Origin: Actinoplanes sp. NBRC 103695
Lineage (GTDB): Bacteria; Actinomycetota; Actinomycetes; Mycobacteriales; Micromonosporaceae
Direction: 5' to 3'
Assembly (NCBI RefSeq): GCF_030269485.1
Contig: NZ_BSTL01000027.1
Span: forward strand, 1-64,000
DNA length: 64,000 nucleotides
Of the stretch, positions 17,114 through 25,534 are shown in pieces. Position numbers and translations under genes: made by a program. The notes under the pieces were generated by a model. That model was not told where the DNA came from. It saw nothing but the letters and a program-made list of their open reading frames with translations, and searched no databases. The first letter of the stretch is position 1. Every line of letters begins with the position of its first letter.

Positions 17114-18328
17114 TTATGCGCGAAGCGCCTTGACCAGCGGCAACGCCGCACCCAGCGCAACCAGGACGATCACCGCCGTGAACCCCACCAGCGCGGCGGT
17201 CAGCGACACCGACAACGTCGCGACCCCGAGCCCCACCACCGGCACGGCGAGCCCGATGTAGCCGGCCAGGAAGATCCCCGCCAGCACTTCTCCCCGGTGC
17301 GCCGCCGAGGCCAGCGACCCCGCCACCGCCAGCGCCGCCTTGAACAGCACCCCCGCGCCGCCCCCGCCGAGCACCCCTCCGGCGAAGAACCATCCGAGCG
17401 ACCCCGACCCCGCGACGACCACCGTCACCATGACGATCCCGATCACCAGCAGACCGGCGCCGAGACCGACCTGGGTCCGCAGGCTGACCGTCCGCAGGGC
17501 GATCTGCCCGACCACCGCGGCGGCGAAGGCCACGAACACCACCGACCCCGCGACCGCCCGCGACGTGATGTGCAGTTGCCCGGAGACGAACCCCGGCACC
17601 AGGGACGTGAACAACCCGAGCACCGCGAACGCGGCGAAGGCGATCCCACCGGCGAGGTAGAAGCGTCCCCGGGCGTCGTGCGGCACCCGTACCCGCTGCG
17701 GGCGGTAGGCGGGCCGGACCGCGGGGACGTCGGCGGTCTCCGGCACCAGCCCCACCCCGACGAGCGCCAGCGCGAGCAGCACGAGGAACACCACGAACGG
17801 GGTGACGAGGGGCGCGGGGATCCATTCGGCGAGGGCACCGGACAGCAGGGCGCCGACGCCGAAACCGCCGATGTTCGCCGCCGTGGCCACGATCTGGCCG
17901 CGGGCCACGCCGGCGCCGGGGCGGGCGGTCAGGTGCAGTTCGAGGATGTGCGCGGTGATGGTCGCCGTCAGCATGCCGATGCCCAGCCCGGAGATGAGGC
18001 GCGCCAGGATCAGGCCGGGCAGGGCGGGCCACAGCAGGAAGAGGACGGCCGAGGCGAGTTCGAGGGCGACGGCGGGCAGCAGGATGCGCCGCCGGCCGAG
18101 AGTGTCGCCCAGATGCCCGGCGAGGAAGAGGCTGACCGCAACCCCTACCGCGTACGCGGCGAAGGCGATCGTCACGGCGAACGTCGAGAAGCCGTCGCGC
18201 TGCTGGTAGAGGGCCCAGAGCGGGGTCGGCACGGTGCTGTACGCCATGACGATGAGGAACGCGCCGGCGGCGATCCAGAAACCGGCGCCGTGGCTGACCG
18301 CCTGCCGCCGTGCGGAGAGAAGGACCAT
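17114..18328 (-). CDS. MFS transporter
   Basis: About 404 residues with roughly 12 hydrophobic segments. The loop-2 signature GHLGDTLGRRRILLPA identifies the major facilitator superfamily, and RLISGLGIGMLTATITAHI resembles drug/sugar-efflux members. ATG 18328 has GGAAG upstream; the long in-frame extension beyond it overlaps the divergent regulator and is not coding. It is divergent from a LysR gene, which probably controls it. The substrate cannot be told from sequence; a drug or metabolite exporter is likely. Confidence 0.85.
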   Translation of the reverse strand: MVLLSARRQAVSHGAGFWIAAGAFLIVMAYSTVPTPLWALYQQRDGFSTFAVTIAFAAYAVGVAVSLFLAGHLGDTLGRRRILLPAVALELASAVLFLLWPALPGLILARLISGLGIGMLTATITAHILELHLTARPGAGVARGQIVATAANIGGFGVGALLSGALAEWIPAPLVTPFVVFLVLLALALVGVGLVPETADVPAVRPAYRPQRVRVPHDARGRFYLAGGIAFAAFAVLGLFTSLVPGFVSGQLHITSRAVAGSVVFVAFAAAVVGQIALRTVSLRTQVGLGAGLLVIGIVMVTVVVAGSGSLGWFFAGGVLGGGGAGVLFKAALAVAGSLASAAHRGEVLAGIFLAGYIGLAVPVVGLGVATLSVSLTAALVGFTAVIVLVALGAALPLVKALRA

Positions 18329-18352
18329 GTCACGAGCTTCCGCCGCCACACC

Positions 18353-18379
18353 CATCGCGTCCAACGCTAAAATGCGATG
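18353..18379. promoter_or_regulatory. Candidate LysR operator between MFS and LysR genes
   Basis: CATCGC (18353-18358) and GCGATG (18374-18379) form an exact 6-bp inverted repeat in the 87-bp divergent gap. LysR regulators usually bind dyads in such gaps. The 15-base spacing is a little longer than the classical T-N11-A core. Confidence 0.4.
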
Positions 18380-18415
18380 AGATTGATCGGGGAAGCAGAT
18401 GGGTCGGAAGGGCAG

Positions 18416-19297
18416 ATGGAACGACGTCAGCTCGAGGTGTTCGCCGCCGTGGCGCGGGCGGGCAGCTTCACCCGCGCGGCCGGCGAACTGCATCTGGTGC
18501 AGTCGGCCGTCTCCGCGACCGTCGCCGCGCTCGAGACCGATCTGGGCGAGCGCCTGTTCGACCGCACCACGCGGCGGGTGCAGCTCACGGCGGCCGGCCA
18601 GGCGCTGCTGCCCCGGGCGACGGCGATCCTGGATTCCTTCCAGGCGGCCAGGGACGCGGTCGACGCGGTGCGCGGCGGCCTGTCGGGGTCGGTGCGCATC
18701 GGCTACATGACGAACGTGACGCTCTTCGACATTCCGCATCTGCTCGGCCGCTTCAACGCCGACCACCCGGCCGTCACCATGCACCTGGCGCCGGCGGCGA
18801 CCGGCACCGCGGGACTGGCCGAGGGCCTGCGCCGCGGCGACCTCGACCTGGCCTTCCTGGCCGCCACACCGGAGGACTACCCGGACCTGGACGTGCAGGT
18901 GCTGGCGTCGTCGGCGCTGGGGCTGGGGGTGGCGGCACGAGATCCGCTGGCCGCCAGGACGACCATCCCGCTGGCCGGCACCGCTGGGCTCCGCTTCGTC
19001 GACTTCCGGGCCGGGTTCGCCAACCGCACCCTGGTCGACGCCGAGTTCCGGCGCCGCGGGCTGTGGCGGGACATCCGGATCGAGACGTCGGACACCAACG
19101 ACACGGCCGCCCTCGTCCGCAACGGGCTCGGCGTCGCCTTCCTGCCCAGGTACCTGGTCGAGGGCGACGACAGCATTCACCTGATCGAGATCGAGGACGC
19201 CACCCTGGAGATGAACGTGAGCGTGGCGACCGTTCGCGACCGGACCCTCAGCGCGGCAGCGCAGAGCTTGGCGAGGATGGCGTACCGAAGGCGGTGA
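18416..19297 (+). CDS. LysR-family transcriptional regulator
   Basis: About 293 residues. An N-terminal winged HTH (MERRQLEVFAAVARAGSFTRAAGEL, then QSAVSATVAALE and ERLFDRTTRRVQLTAAG) is followed by a periplasmic-binding-like effector domain with FVDFRAGFANRTLVD. ATG 18416 has GGAAGG upstream; the 13-codon extension to 18377 is unlikely. It is divergent from the MFS gene and probably regulates it and itself. The 3' end overlaps the convergent GntR gene by 50 bp. Confidence 0.9.
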   Translation: MERRQLEVFAAVARAGSFTRAAGELHLVQSAVSATVAALETDLGERLFDRTTRRVQLTAAGQALLPRATAILDSFQAARDAVDAVRGGLSGSVRIGYMTNVTLFDIPHLLGRFNADHPAVTMHLAPAATGTAGLAEGLRRGDLDLAFLAATPEDYPDLDVQVLASSALGLGVAARDPLAARTTIPLAGTAGLRFVDFRAGFANRTLVDAEFRRRGLWRDIRIETSDTNDTAALVRNGLGVAFLPRYLVEGDDSIHLIEIEDATLEMNVSVATVRDRTLSAAAQSLARMAYRRR

Positions 19298-19907
19298 AGT
19301 TGTTCAGGGCGGCCAGCACGCTGGTCAAGTGGGCTCGCATGGCCTCCTCGGCCGCCACGGGGTCACGCGCGGCGATGGCGTCGATGATGGCCAGATGCTC
19401 GGGCAGGGACGTGAACGGGCGGCCGGGCATCAGGGAGAGCCGGAACTGGTGGCGGACCATCTGGCCGTGCAGCTGCTCGATGATCCGGCTGGCGGACGTG
19501 TGGCGCGCGATGGCGCGTACGCGGGAATGCAGTTGGGCGTTGAGATCCGAATAGCGCAACATGTCCGCCCGGCCGACCGCCGACTGCATCTCCTCACCGA
19601 GCGCGCGCAGCGCCGCGACCTCGTCCTCGGTGACCCGCTCAGCGGCGCGCGCGGCGATCAGCCCCTCGATCGCGCGGCGCAGCTCGGTGATCTCGATGGC
19701 CTCGTCGAGCGACACCTCCCGCACCCGGGCGCCGCGGTTCGGCTGGAGCTCGACCAAGCCCTCGGTCGCCAGCTTCGTGAACGCGTTGCGTAACACGAAC
19801 CGGCTCGTGGAGAACCGCTCGGCCAGCTCGGTCTCGATCAACCGCTGGCGAGGGGCGTATTCCCCACGCAGGATCGCGTCACGCAACTCCGACAGGACGT
19901 CACTCAT
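19248..19907 (-). CDS. GntR-family regulator, FadR/FCD type
   Basis: About 219 residues. Winged HTH at 1-70 (LRDAILRGEYAPRQRLIETELAERF, then TKLATEGLVELQPNRGARV) and a helical FCD ligand domain with the Asp/His metal-site residues (DLNAQLHSRV, EHLAIIDAI). It is the last gene of the ABC-importer operon, 13 bp after the ATPase stop. It is clearly paralogous to the GntR at 41539-42168 (shared LVELQPNRGARV / LVVREPNRGARV, MLRYSDLNAQLHS / LLLYSDGNARLHA). It probably represses the divergent transporter and catabolic operons through the TTGTTGACAA sites at 23248-23302, with an aromatic catabolite as effector (inference). Confidence 0.9.
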   Translation of the reverse strand: MSDVLSELRDAILRGEYAPRQRLIETELAERFSTSRFVLRNAFTKLATEGLVELQPNRGARVREVSLDEAIEITELRRAIEGLIAARAAERVTEDEVAALRALGEEMQSAVGRADMLRYSDLNAQLHSRVRAIARHTSASRIIEQLHGQMVRHQFRLSLMPGRPFTSLPEHLAIIDAIAARDPVAAEEAMRAHLTSVLAALNNFTAFGTPSSPSSALPR

Positions 19908-19920
19908 GGTGAGATGTTAT

Positions 19921-20688
19921 TCAAGAATCCTTCTTGGCCTGCTGAACCAAGGTCCAGACCTGACTGCGGATTTCGGCGAACGCCGGCGAGGAGCGCGTCT
20001 CCAGCTGAGTGCGTTCCTCGGGGAGATCGACGGGTACGTCGGCGAGCACGGTCGTCGGCCGGTTGGAGAGCACCAGCACCCGCTGACCCAGGTACACCGA
20101 CTCGTCGATGTCGTGGGTCACGAACACGATCGTGATGCCGAGACGGCGCCACAAGGTGCGTACCAGGTCCTCGAGGTCGGCCCGGGTCTGCGCGTCGACG
20201 GCGGCGAACGGCTCGTCCATCAGCAGGACGCTCGGCTCGTACGCGATGGCCCGCGCGATCGCCACCCGCTGCTGCATCCCGCCGGAGAGCTGCCACGGGT
20301 GCGCGTCGGCGCTGTCGCTCAGCCCGACCGCCTCCAAGGCCGCCTCGGCCGACTTCCGGAAGGCCGGGCGCGACTTGATGGGCAGTTCCACGTTCTTGCG
20401 TACGGTCAGCCACGGGAAGAGGCTGCGCCCGTACTCCTGAAAGACCACCGCCATCCCGGGTGGAGGCTCGGTGACCGGCACGCCGTCCAGGCGCACCTGC
20501 CCGCCGGACGAGTCGAGCAGCCCGGCGATGCAACGCAGCAGCGTGGTCTTGCCGGCGCCGGACGGGCCGACCACGCAGACCAGTTCGCCCTGCTGCACCT
20601 TGAACGTCAGATCGCGGATCGCCTCCACGTCCCGGCCGTGGCCGGTGTACGTCTTGGCGAGCCCGTCCACGTCGAGGCTGACGGCCAT
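19921..20688 (-). CDS. ABC importer ATPase, nitrate/sulfonate/taurine type
   Basis: A 255-residue ATP-binding subunit. Walker A GPSGAGKTT at about 41-49, Q-loop FQEYGRSLFPW, ABC signature LSGGMQQRVAIARA, Walker B LLMDEPFAAVD and switch His in FVTHDIDES are all intact. The LFPWLTV stretch after the Q-loop is typical of the SsuB/TauB group. The start ATG is two bases after the upstream permease stop, with AGGG as ribosome site. It energises uptake by the two adjacent permeases. Confidence 0.93.
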   Translation of the reverse strand: MAVSLDVDGLAKTYTGHGRDVEAIRDLTFKVQQGELVCVVGPSGAGKTTLLRCIAGLLDSSGGQVRLDGVPVTEPPPGMAVVFQEYGRSLFPWLTVRKNVELPIKSRPAFRKSAEAALEAVGLSDSADAHPWQLSGGMQQRVAIARAIAYEPSVLLMDEPFAAVDAQTRADLEDLVRTLWRRLGITIVFVTHDIDESVYLGQRVLVLSNRPTTVLADVPVDLPEERTQLETRSSPAFAEIRSQVWTLVQQAKKDS

Positions 20689-20690
20689 CT

Positions 20691-21458
20691 TCACCCTTTC
20701 CGTTCCGCCTGCCGCTGGCCGTGGTACCAGGCCAGCGTCCAGTTCTCCACCAGCCGGAACAACACCGACAGGACGACACCGAGCAGGCCCAGCAGAATGA
20801 TGCCGGTCCACATCTCGGGCACCTCGAAACCCCGCTGGAACTGCACGATCGTCGCCCCCAGCCCCCGGTTGGCGCCGAACAGCTCGCTGATCACCATCAG
20901 GATCACCCCGATGGACAGGGCCTGCCGCGCGCCGGTGACGATGCGCGGGCTGGCGCCACGCAGCACCACGTGCAGGAACCGGTCGACCGGGCCGAGCCGG
21001 TACGAGCGCGCGGTGTCCCGCAGCACCTCGTCCACCGACCGGACGCCGTCCACCGTGTTCAGCAGGATCGGCCACAGACAGCCCAGCGCGATCGTGACGA
21101 TCTTGCTGGTCCACCCGGTGTACCCGGCGAACAGCGCGATCACCGGGATCAGCACCGGCGGCGGGAGGGCCCGGAAGAACTCCAGCACCGGCTCGGCCAT
21201 CGCCCGCAACGTCCGGAACGAGCCGATCGCGACGCCCAGCACCACGCCGCCGACCAGGGCGATCAGGTAGCCGATGGCCAGCCGGGCCAGGCTGGGCAGC
21301 ACGTCACCGACGATCCGGTCGGCGTTCCAGGTCTCCGGGAACACCGCCAGCACCGTGGACAGCGGCGGCCAGAAGAAGCTGCCCGCCAGCGCCGACACCA
21401 CCCACCAGACGGCGATCAGGACGGCCGGCAGGGCGACGGCGAGCAGGACACGTCTCAT
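20691..21458 (-). CDS. ABC importer permease, SsuC/TauC type
   Basis: A 255-residue integral membrane subunit with about six hydrophobic segments. The EAA loop, where the ATPase docks, is in the region DEVLRDTARSYRLGPVDRFLHVVLRGASPRIV. The start ATG overlaps the upstream permease stop (ATGA). With its sister permease it forms the translocation channel. Confidence 0.9.
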   Translation of the reverse strand: MRRVLLAVALPAVLIAVWWVVSALAGSFFWPPLSTVLAVFPETWNADRIVGDVLPSLARLAIGYLIALVGGVVLGVAIGSFRTLRAMAEPVLEFFRALPPPVLIPVIALFAGYTGWTSKIVTIALGCLWPILLNTVDGVRSVDEVLRDTARSYRLGPVDRFLHVVLRGASPRIVTGARQALSIGVILMVISELFGANRGLGATIVQFQRGFEVPEMWTGIILLGLLGVVLSVLFRLVENWTLAWYHGQRQAERKG

Positions 21459-22213
21459 GCCTCGCTCCGGATGCTCGTGTGCCAGCGCAGGGTGCGCCGT
21501 TCGACCGCCCGCGCGCCCACGTTGACCACGACCCCGATCAAACCCACGACCAGGACCAGCGCGTACGTGTCGGGCACGGCGCCGGACGACTGGGCGACGC
21601 CGATCGCGCGGCCCAGTCCCGGCACGCCGACGATCAGCTCGGCGGTGATCTCCAGGATCAGGGCGACCGCGGCGGCGAGGCGGAAACCCGTCATCACGTA
21701 CGGCAGCGCGGTCGGCCAGACCACAGTGCGCACGATCCCCCAGCGGCTGAACCGGAACGACCGCGCGGTGTCCCGGACCACCGGGTCGACGTCCGCGACG
21801 CCGTAGAGCACCTGCACCAGCACCTGCCAGAACGCCGCGTAGACGACCAGCACCAGCGCCGACTGGATCCGGCTGCCGTAGATCAGCACGACCAGCGGGA
21901 TCAACGCGACCGACGGGATCGGCCGGAGAAACTCGATGGTCGAGGCGGTGACCGCGCGCAGGAACGGCACGCTGCCGATCAGCACGCCCGCCAGGACCCC
22001 GGCGATCATCGCGATGGCCAGGCCGAGCGCCCAGCCGCCGAGCGTCTGCCCGAGCGCCAGCCAGAAGTCGCCCTCGACGACCTGGCGGCCGAGCGCGCGG
22101 ACCATCGTGGTGAACGGCGGCAGGAACCGCGCGTCCACCAAGCCCGCCCGCGGCACGATCTCGGCGGCGGCCGCCACGATCGCGATGCCGGCCAGGGGCT
22201 TCCACAGCCTCAT
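21455..22213 (-). CDS. ABC importer permease, SsuC/TauC type
   Basis: A 252-residue integral membrane subunit, paralogous to the next gene. Its EAA-type loop is in PVVRDTARSFRFSRWGIVRTVVWPTALPYV. A heterodimeric permease pair fits this importer class. It follows the binding-protein gene after 36 bp; that gap is A-rich on the coding strand with a repeated AAAAGAC-like element but no strong ribosome site. Confidence 0.9.
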   Translation of the reverse strand: MRLWKPLAGIAIVAAAAEIVPRAGLVDARFLPPFTTMVRALGRQVVEGDFWLALGQTLGGWALGLAIAMIAGVLAGVLIGSVPFLRAVTASTIEFLRPIPSVALIPLVVLIYGSRIQSALVLVVYAAFWQVLVQVLYGVADVDPVVRDTARSFRFSRWGIVRTVVWPTALPYVMTGFRLAAAVALILEITAELIVGVPGLGRAIGVAQSSGAVPDTYALVLVVGLIGVVVNVGARAVERRTLRWHTSIRSEA

Positions 22214-22249
22214 GTCAGGTCTTTTTTGTTTCTCAAGTCTTTTGATTTC

Positions 22250-23191
22250 TCAGGGGATCAGCTTGGCCAGGTCGGGGTCCTTGGTGATCAGACCGTCCGT
22301 CTTGGCCATGTCCAGCAGTTTCTGCACGGCCGGCCGGTCGATCTCGGACGGCCACTTCGGCAGGACCAGTTTCTGCTGTACGGCCGGCTCGAGCTTCAAG
22401 TAGTCGGAGAGGACAGCGCGCGCCTCCTCGGGGTGGCTGTTCGCGTAGTCCAGCGACTTCTTCATCGCCGTGGTGAAGCCGGTGACCGCCTTCGGGTTCT
22501 GGGCGGCGAACTGCTCCGAGGTGAAGTAGAGCGCGACCACCAGCCCGGTCACGTTGTCCACGATCGGCACATCGCCGCGTTCCTTGACGATGGTCAGGAA
22601 CGGCTCGACGAGCTGACCGGCGTCCACGTCGCCCTTGGCGATCGCCTCCGGGATCTGCGGGAACGGCAGCTCGACGAACGTGACGCTCTTCGGGTCGGCG
22701 CCGGCCTCCCGGACCGCGTTGCTGACGGTCAGCGTGTTGATGTTCTTCAGCGTGTTCACCGCGACGCGCTTGCCGGCCAGGTCCTTCGCCGACTTGATCG
22801 GGCTGCCCTTCTTGACGACGACCGCGCCGAAGTCCTTGCCCGGCTCGTTCGTCGACGAGTTGCCCGGGGCGACGACCCGGAGCGGCAGGCCCTGGGAGCC
22901 GGCCAGCAGCAGGGAGGCGGTGTTGCTGAAGCCGAACTGGTACTGCCCACTCACGACACCCGGGATGATCGCGGCGCCACCCTGCGCGGTCTGGACGGTG
23001 ATCTCGAGCTTCTCCGCAGCGAAGAAACCCTTCTTGATGCCGAGATAAACCGGTGCGACATCGACGATCGGGATCAGTCCGATGGTGACCTTGGTGGTGC
23101 CGTCAGAGGTGGTCTCGGCGCCGCCGCCACCACCGCACGCAGCGGTGAGCAGGGCAAACGCCGCGACGAGGGCGATTTTGGCGCGAACCAT
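22250..23191 (-). CDS. ABC importer substrate-binding lipoprotein (SsuA/NMT1-like)
   Basis: About 313 residues. The lipoprotein signal ends in the lipobox LTAAC, so the mature protein is tethered outside the membrane. The fold is that of NitT/TauT-family binding proteins: TKVTIGLIPIVDVAPVYLGIKKGFFAAEKLEI, GQYQFGFSNTASLL, KRVAVNTLKNINTLTV. ATG 23191 is firmly chosen: AAGGAGG lies five bases upstream, and the 37-codon upstream extension crosses the operator region. The ligand is probably an aromatic or dicarboxylic acid that feeds the divergent catabolic operon (inference from position). Confidence 0.92.
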   Translation of the reverse strand: MVRAKIALVAAFALLTAACGGGGGAETTSDGTTKVTIGLIPIVDVAPVYLGIKKGFFAAEKLEITVQTAQGGAAIIPGVVSGQYQFGFSNTASLLLAGSQGLPLRVVAPGNSSTNEPGKDFGAVVVKKGSPIKSAKDLAGKRVAVNTLKNINTLTVSNAVREAGADPKSVTFVELPFPQIPEAIAKGDVDAGQLVEPFLTIVKERGDVPIVDNVTGLVVALYFTSEQFAAQNPKAVTGFTTAMKKSLDYANSHPEEARAVLSDYLKLEPAVQQKLVLPKWPSEIDRPAVQKLLDMAKTDGLITKDPDLAKLIP

Positions 23192-23247
23192 GGATCCTCC
23201 TTGGACGGTGGCGGAGGGAGAACCGACGTCGCGCACCTTACACACAT

Positions 23248-23302
23248 TGTTGACAAAATTGAAGCCAATGTTATACACGATCGTTGACACAGTTGTTGAC
23301 AA
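23248..23302. promoter_or_regulatory. Paired GntR/FCD operators between divergent transport and catabolic operons
   Basis: TTGTTGACAA occurs at 23248-23257 and again at 23293-23302, with a third partial copy CGTTGACAC around 23282-23290. The near-dyad TTGT-nn-ACAA type is what FCD-class GntR proteins bind. The sites flank the divergent promoters of the binding-protein gene (start 23191) and the aldolase gene (start 23319), so one regulator could control both. Related sites stand before the second GntR gene at 41509-41530. Confidence 0.6.
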
Positions 23303-23318
23303 TGCTTAGCGTGGCGAC

Positions 23319-24023
23319 ATGGCCAGTCACTACGTCGTACGAGATGTGGACCGGGCCGACCCGGCCGTAATCGCCGCGCTGCGCGACGCCGGGGTCGCCA
23401 CCGCGCACGAGGCCGCCGGGCGCATCGGCCTGCTCGGGCCGTCGATCCAGGCCCGCCAGGCCGGCAGCGCGATCGCCGGCTCCGCGATCACCGTGACCTG
23501 CCACCCCGGCGACAACCTGATGATCCACGCGGCCGTCGAGGTGTGCCGCCCCGGCGACGTGCTCGTGGTGACCACCACGTCACCCTCCACTGACGGGATG
23601 TTCGGCGACCTGCTGGCCACCTCACTGCTGGCCCGCGGCGTGATCGGACTGGTCAGCGACGCCGGGGTCCGCGACATCGCGTCGCTGCGCGGCATGGACT
23701 TCCCGGTCTGGTCGCGGGCGGTGCACGCCCAGGGCACGGTCAAGGCGAGCCCCGGCTCGGTGAACGTCCCCGTCGTCGCCGCCGGCCAGCTCGTCCGCCC
23801 CGGCGACATCGTGATCGCCGACGACGACGGGGTGTGCGTCCTACCGGCGTCGCGGGGCCCCGAGGTGGCCGCCGCCGCGGCGAAGCGCATCGCGAACGAG
23901 GCGGAGAAGCGCGAGAAGCTGGCCGCCGGAACCCTCGGCGTCGACATGTACAACCTGCGGCCCCTGCTGGCCGACCTCGGCGTCGAATACGTGGACCGCC
24001 TCCCGGACGACGGCCGAGCATGA
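23319..24023 (+). CDS. RraA-like 4-carboxy-4-hydroxy-2-oxoadipate aldolase
   Basis: A 234-residue RraA-fold protein matching the LigK/GalC class II aldolase group: AHEAAGRIGLLGPSIQ, TVTCHPGDNLMIHAA, then GDLLATSLLARGVIGLVSDAGVRD (the G-D-x(4)-x-[AR]-G and R-D substrate/metal region) and a final GDIVIADDDGVCVLP. These enzymes split 4-carboxy-4-hydroxy-2-oxoadipate to pyruvate and oxaloacetate and need a divalent metal. First gene of a four-gene operon; its stop overlaps the next start (ATGA). The company of tautomerase and hydratase genes makes the aldolase reading much stronger than the RNase-regulator reading of this fold. Confidence 0.85.
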   Translation: MASHYVVRDVDRADPAVIAALRDAGVATAHEAAGRIGLLGPSIQARQAGSAIAGSAITVTCHPGDNLMIHAAVEVCRPGDVLVVTTTSPSTDGMFGDLLATSLLARGVIGLVSDAGVRDIASLRGMDFPVWSRAVHAQGTVKASPGSVNVPVVAAGQLVRPGDIVIADDDGVCVLPASRGPEVAAAAAKRIANEAEKREKLAAGTLGVDMYNLRPLLADLGVEYVDRLPDDGRA

Positions 24024-25534
24024 CCGCCGACCGTCCATCGGCGAACACGACTCCAGCGCCCGAGCGGGCCGCGCACGCACCTAGTTCTACGGCCGTGCCT
24101 GCACCTTCTTCTGCGCCCGCGCTCTCTCCCGCGCCTGCACCTGCGCCCGCGCCCGCGCCCTCTCCCGCACCCGCACCTTCTTCAGCACCCGCGTCGGTGC
24201 CGGAGGCCGACGGTGGCGGTGTCCGGTGCATGCAGATGCGCGGGGGCAGTTCCAAGGGTGCCTACTTCCTCGCGGCGGACCTGCCGGCCGATCCTGCGGC
24301 CCGGGATGATCTGTTGCTGCGGATCATGGGCTCGCCGGATGAACGGCAGATCGACGGCCTCGGCGGCGGTCACCCGCTGACCAGCAAGATCGCGGTCGTC
24401 TCACCCTCCGACGACCCGGAAGCCGACGTCGACTACCTCTTCCTCCAGGTAGTCCCCGGCAAGCCGATGGTCACCGACGCTCAGACGTGCGGCAACCTGC
24501 TGGCCGGGGTCGGCCCGTTCGCCATCGAGCGCGGCCTGGTCCACCCCGCCGGCGACACCACCGAGGTACGCATCCGCATCCTGAACCCGACAATCGCCTT
24601 CGCGCGGGCACGGGTACAGACACCTGACGAACGCGTTCGTTATGACGGCGACACGGTGATGGCCGGGACGCCGTTCCCCGCCGCGCCGATCGACCTGACC
24701 TTCCCCGGCGACGGCACGTCGATCTTCCCCACGGGCCGCCCCTCGGACCGTTTCGCCGGCCTGGAGGTGACTTGCGTCAACGCAGGGATGCCCGTGGTGC
24801 TGGTCCGGGCGACCGACCTCGGGCTACGCGGCGACGAGTCGCCGTCCACCCTGGAGGAAGACGCGGACCTGCGCAAACGGGTCGAGAAGTTGCGGCTCGA
24901 GGCCGGTCAGGCAATGGGCCTGGGCGACGTGACCGCAGCAACCGTCCCTAAGATCAGCATCATCTCGGCGCCGCGCGGCGACGGCACAGTCACCACGCGC
25001 ACGTTCATCCCGCACCGGGTCCACGCCGCAATCGGCGTACTCGGAGCCGTATCCGTCGCCGCCGCCATCCGCACCCCGGGAACGAACGCGTTCGCCTCAC
25101 GCAACGAACACGTTCGCGCCGACCACCCCGCACTGTCGAACACGTTCGTCACGAACAACAAGGACGATCGCGCGGACCACTCCAACCGCGCCACCGGAAC
25201 GAACGCGCCCGTCACCCACGACAAACACGACCACTCCAACCGCACCGCCGGAACGAACACGTTCGTCACCCACCACGAACACGACCACCCCGACCGCACC
25301 GTAGGAACGAACACGTTCGTCACCCACCACGAACACGACCACCCCGACCGCACCGCCGGAACGAACACGTTCGTGGTGGATGACGAACGCGTTCGGATTG
25401 AGCACCCCACCGGGAGCTTTGATGTTGCGGTCGCGCTTGAGGGTGACCGGCTGCGGGAGAGCTCGGTGGTGCGCACGGCGCGCAAGCTGTCCGACGGCCT
25501 GGTCTGGCCCCGACCCGGGACGGAGTCCCCGTGA
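24020..25534 (+). CDS. PrpF/GalD-family 4-oxalomesaconate tautomerase with repeat insertions
   Basis: A 504-residue PrpF-family isomerase, well over the family's usual ~360-400. The first ~65 residues are a Pro/Ala/Ser run absent from relatives; the enzyme proper starts at GGVRCMQMRGGSSKGAYF, with the catalytic Cys region CMQMRGG and a second Cys in DAQTCGNLL. After VSVAAAIRTPGT the chain is interrupted by about 100 residues of His/Asp/Thr-rich tandem repeats (unit GTNTFVTHHEHDHPDRTA), then resumes at VRIEHPTGSFDV. Both additions keep the frame. In gallate/protocatechuate breakdown GalD interconverts the keto and enol forms of 4-oxalomesaconate. Whether the insert is tolerated is unknown; no stop or frameshift is visible. 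Start overlaps the preceding stop. Confidence 0.82.
   Translation: MTADRPSANTTPAPERAAHAPSSTAVPAPSSAPALSPAPAPAPAPAPSPAPAPSSAPASVPEADGGGVRCMQMRGGSSKGAYFLAADLPADPAARDDLLLRIMGSPDERQIDGLGGGHPLTSKIAVVSPSDDPEADVDYLFLQVVPGKPMVTDAQTCGNLLAGVGPFAIERGLVHPAGDTTEVRIRILNPTIAFARARVQTPDERVRYDGDTVMAGTPFPAAPIDLTFPGDGTSIFPTGRPSDRFAGLEVTCVNAGMPVVLVRATDLGLRGDESPSTLEEDADLRKRVEKLRLEAGQAMGLGDVTAATVPKISIISAPRGDGTVTTRTFIPHRVHAAIGVLGAVSVAAAIRTPGTNAFASRNEHVRADHPALSNTFVTNNKDDRADHSNRATGTNAPVTHDKHDHSNRTAGTNTFVTHHEHDHPDRTVGTNTFVTHHEHDHPDRTAGTNTFVVDDERVRIEHPTGSFDVAVALEGDRLRESSVVRTARKLSDGLVWPRPGTESP
25081..25385 (+). repeat. 54-bp in-frame minisatellite with embedded palindromes
   Basis: About five copies of a 54-base unit inside the tautomerase gene, two nearly identical (around 25250-25357) and the outer ones diverged. 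Each unit contains an ACGAAC-nn-GTTCGT inverted repeat. Related palindromes occur at 25082-25094, 25104-25116 and earlier in the same gene at 24625-24638 (perfect ACGAACGCGTTCGT). The unit length is a multiple of three, so the frame is kept. Confidence 0.85.

Noticed and set aside
18329..19180. Extended N-terminus for the MFS gene
   Set aside because: The extension is antisense to the LysR gene and does not read as membrane protein; the ribosome site supports 18328.
25081..25385. Resemblance to a CRISPR array
   Set aside because: Units are 54 bp with no unique spacers, are in frame with the tautomerase gene and encode a repeating peptide; there are no cas genes.
24625..25397. Possible LexA/SOS boxes (CGAAC...GTTCG)
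   Set aside because: Actinobacterial SOS boxes have four bases between the half-sites; these have two, and all lie inside a coding region.
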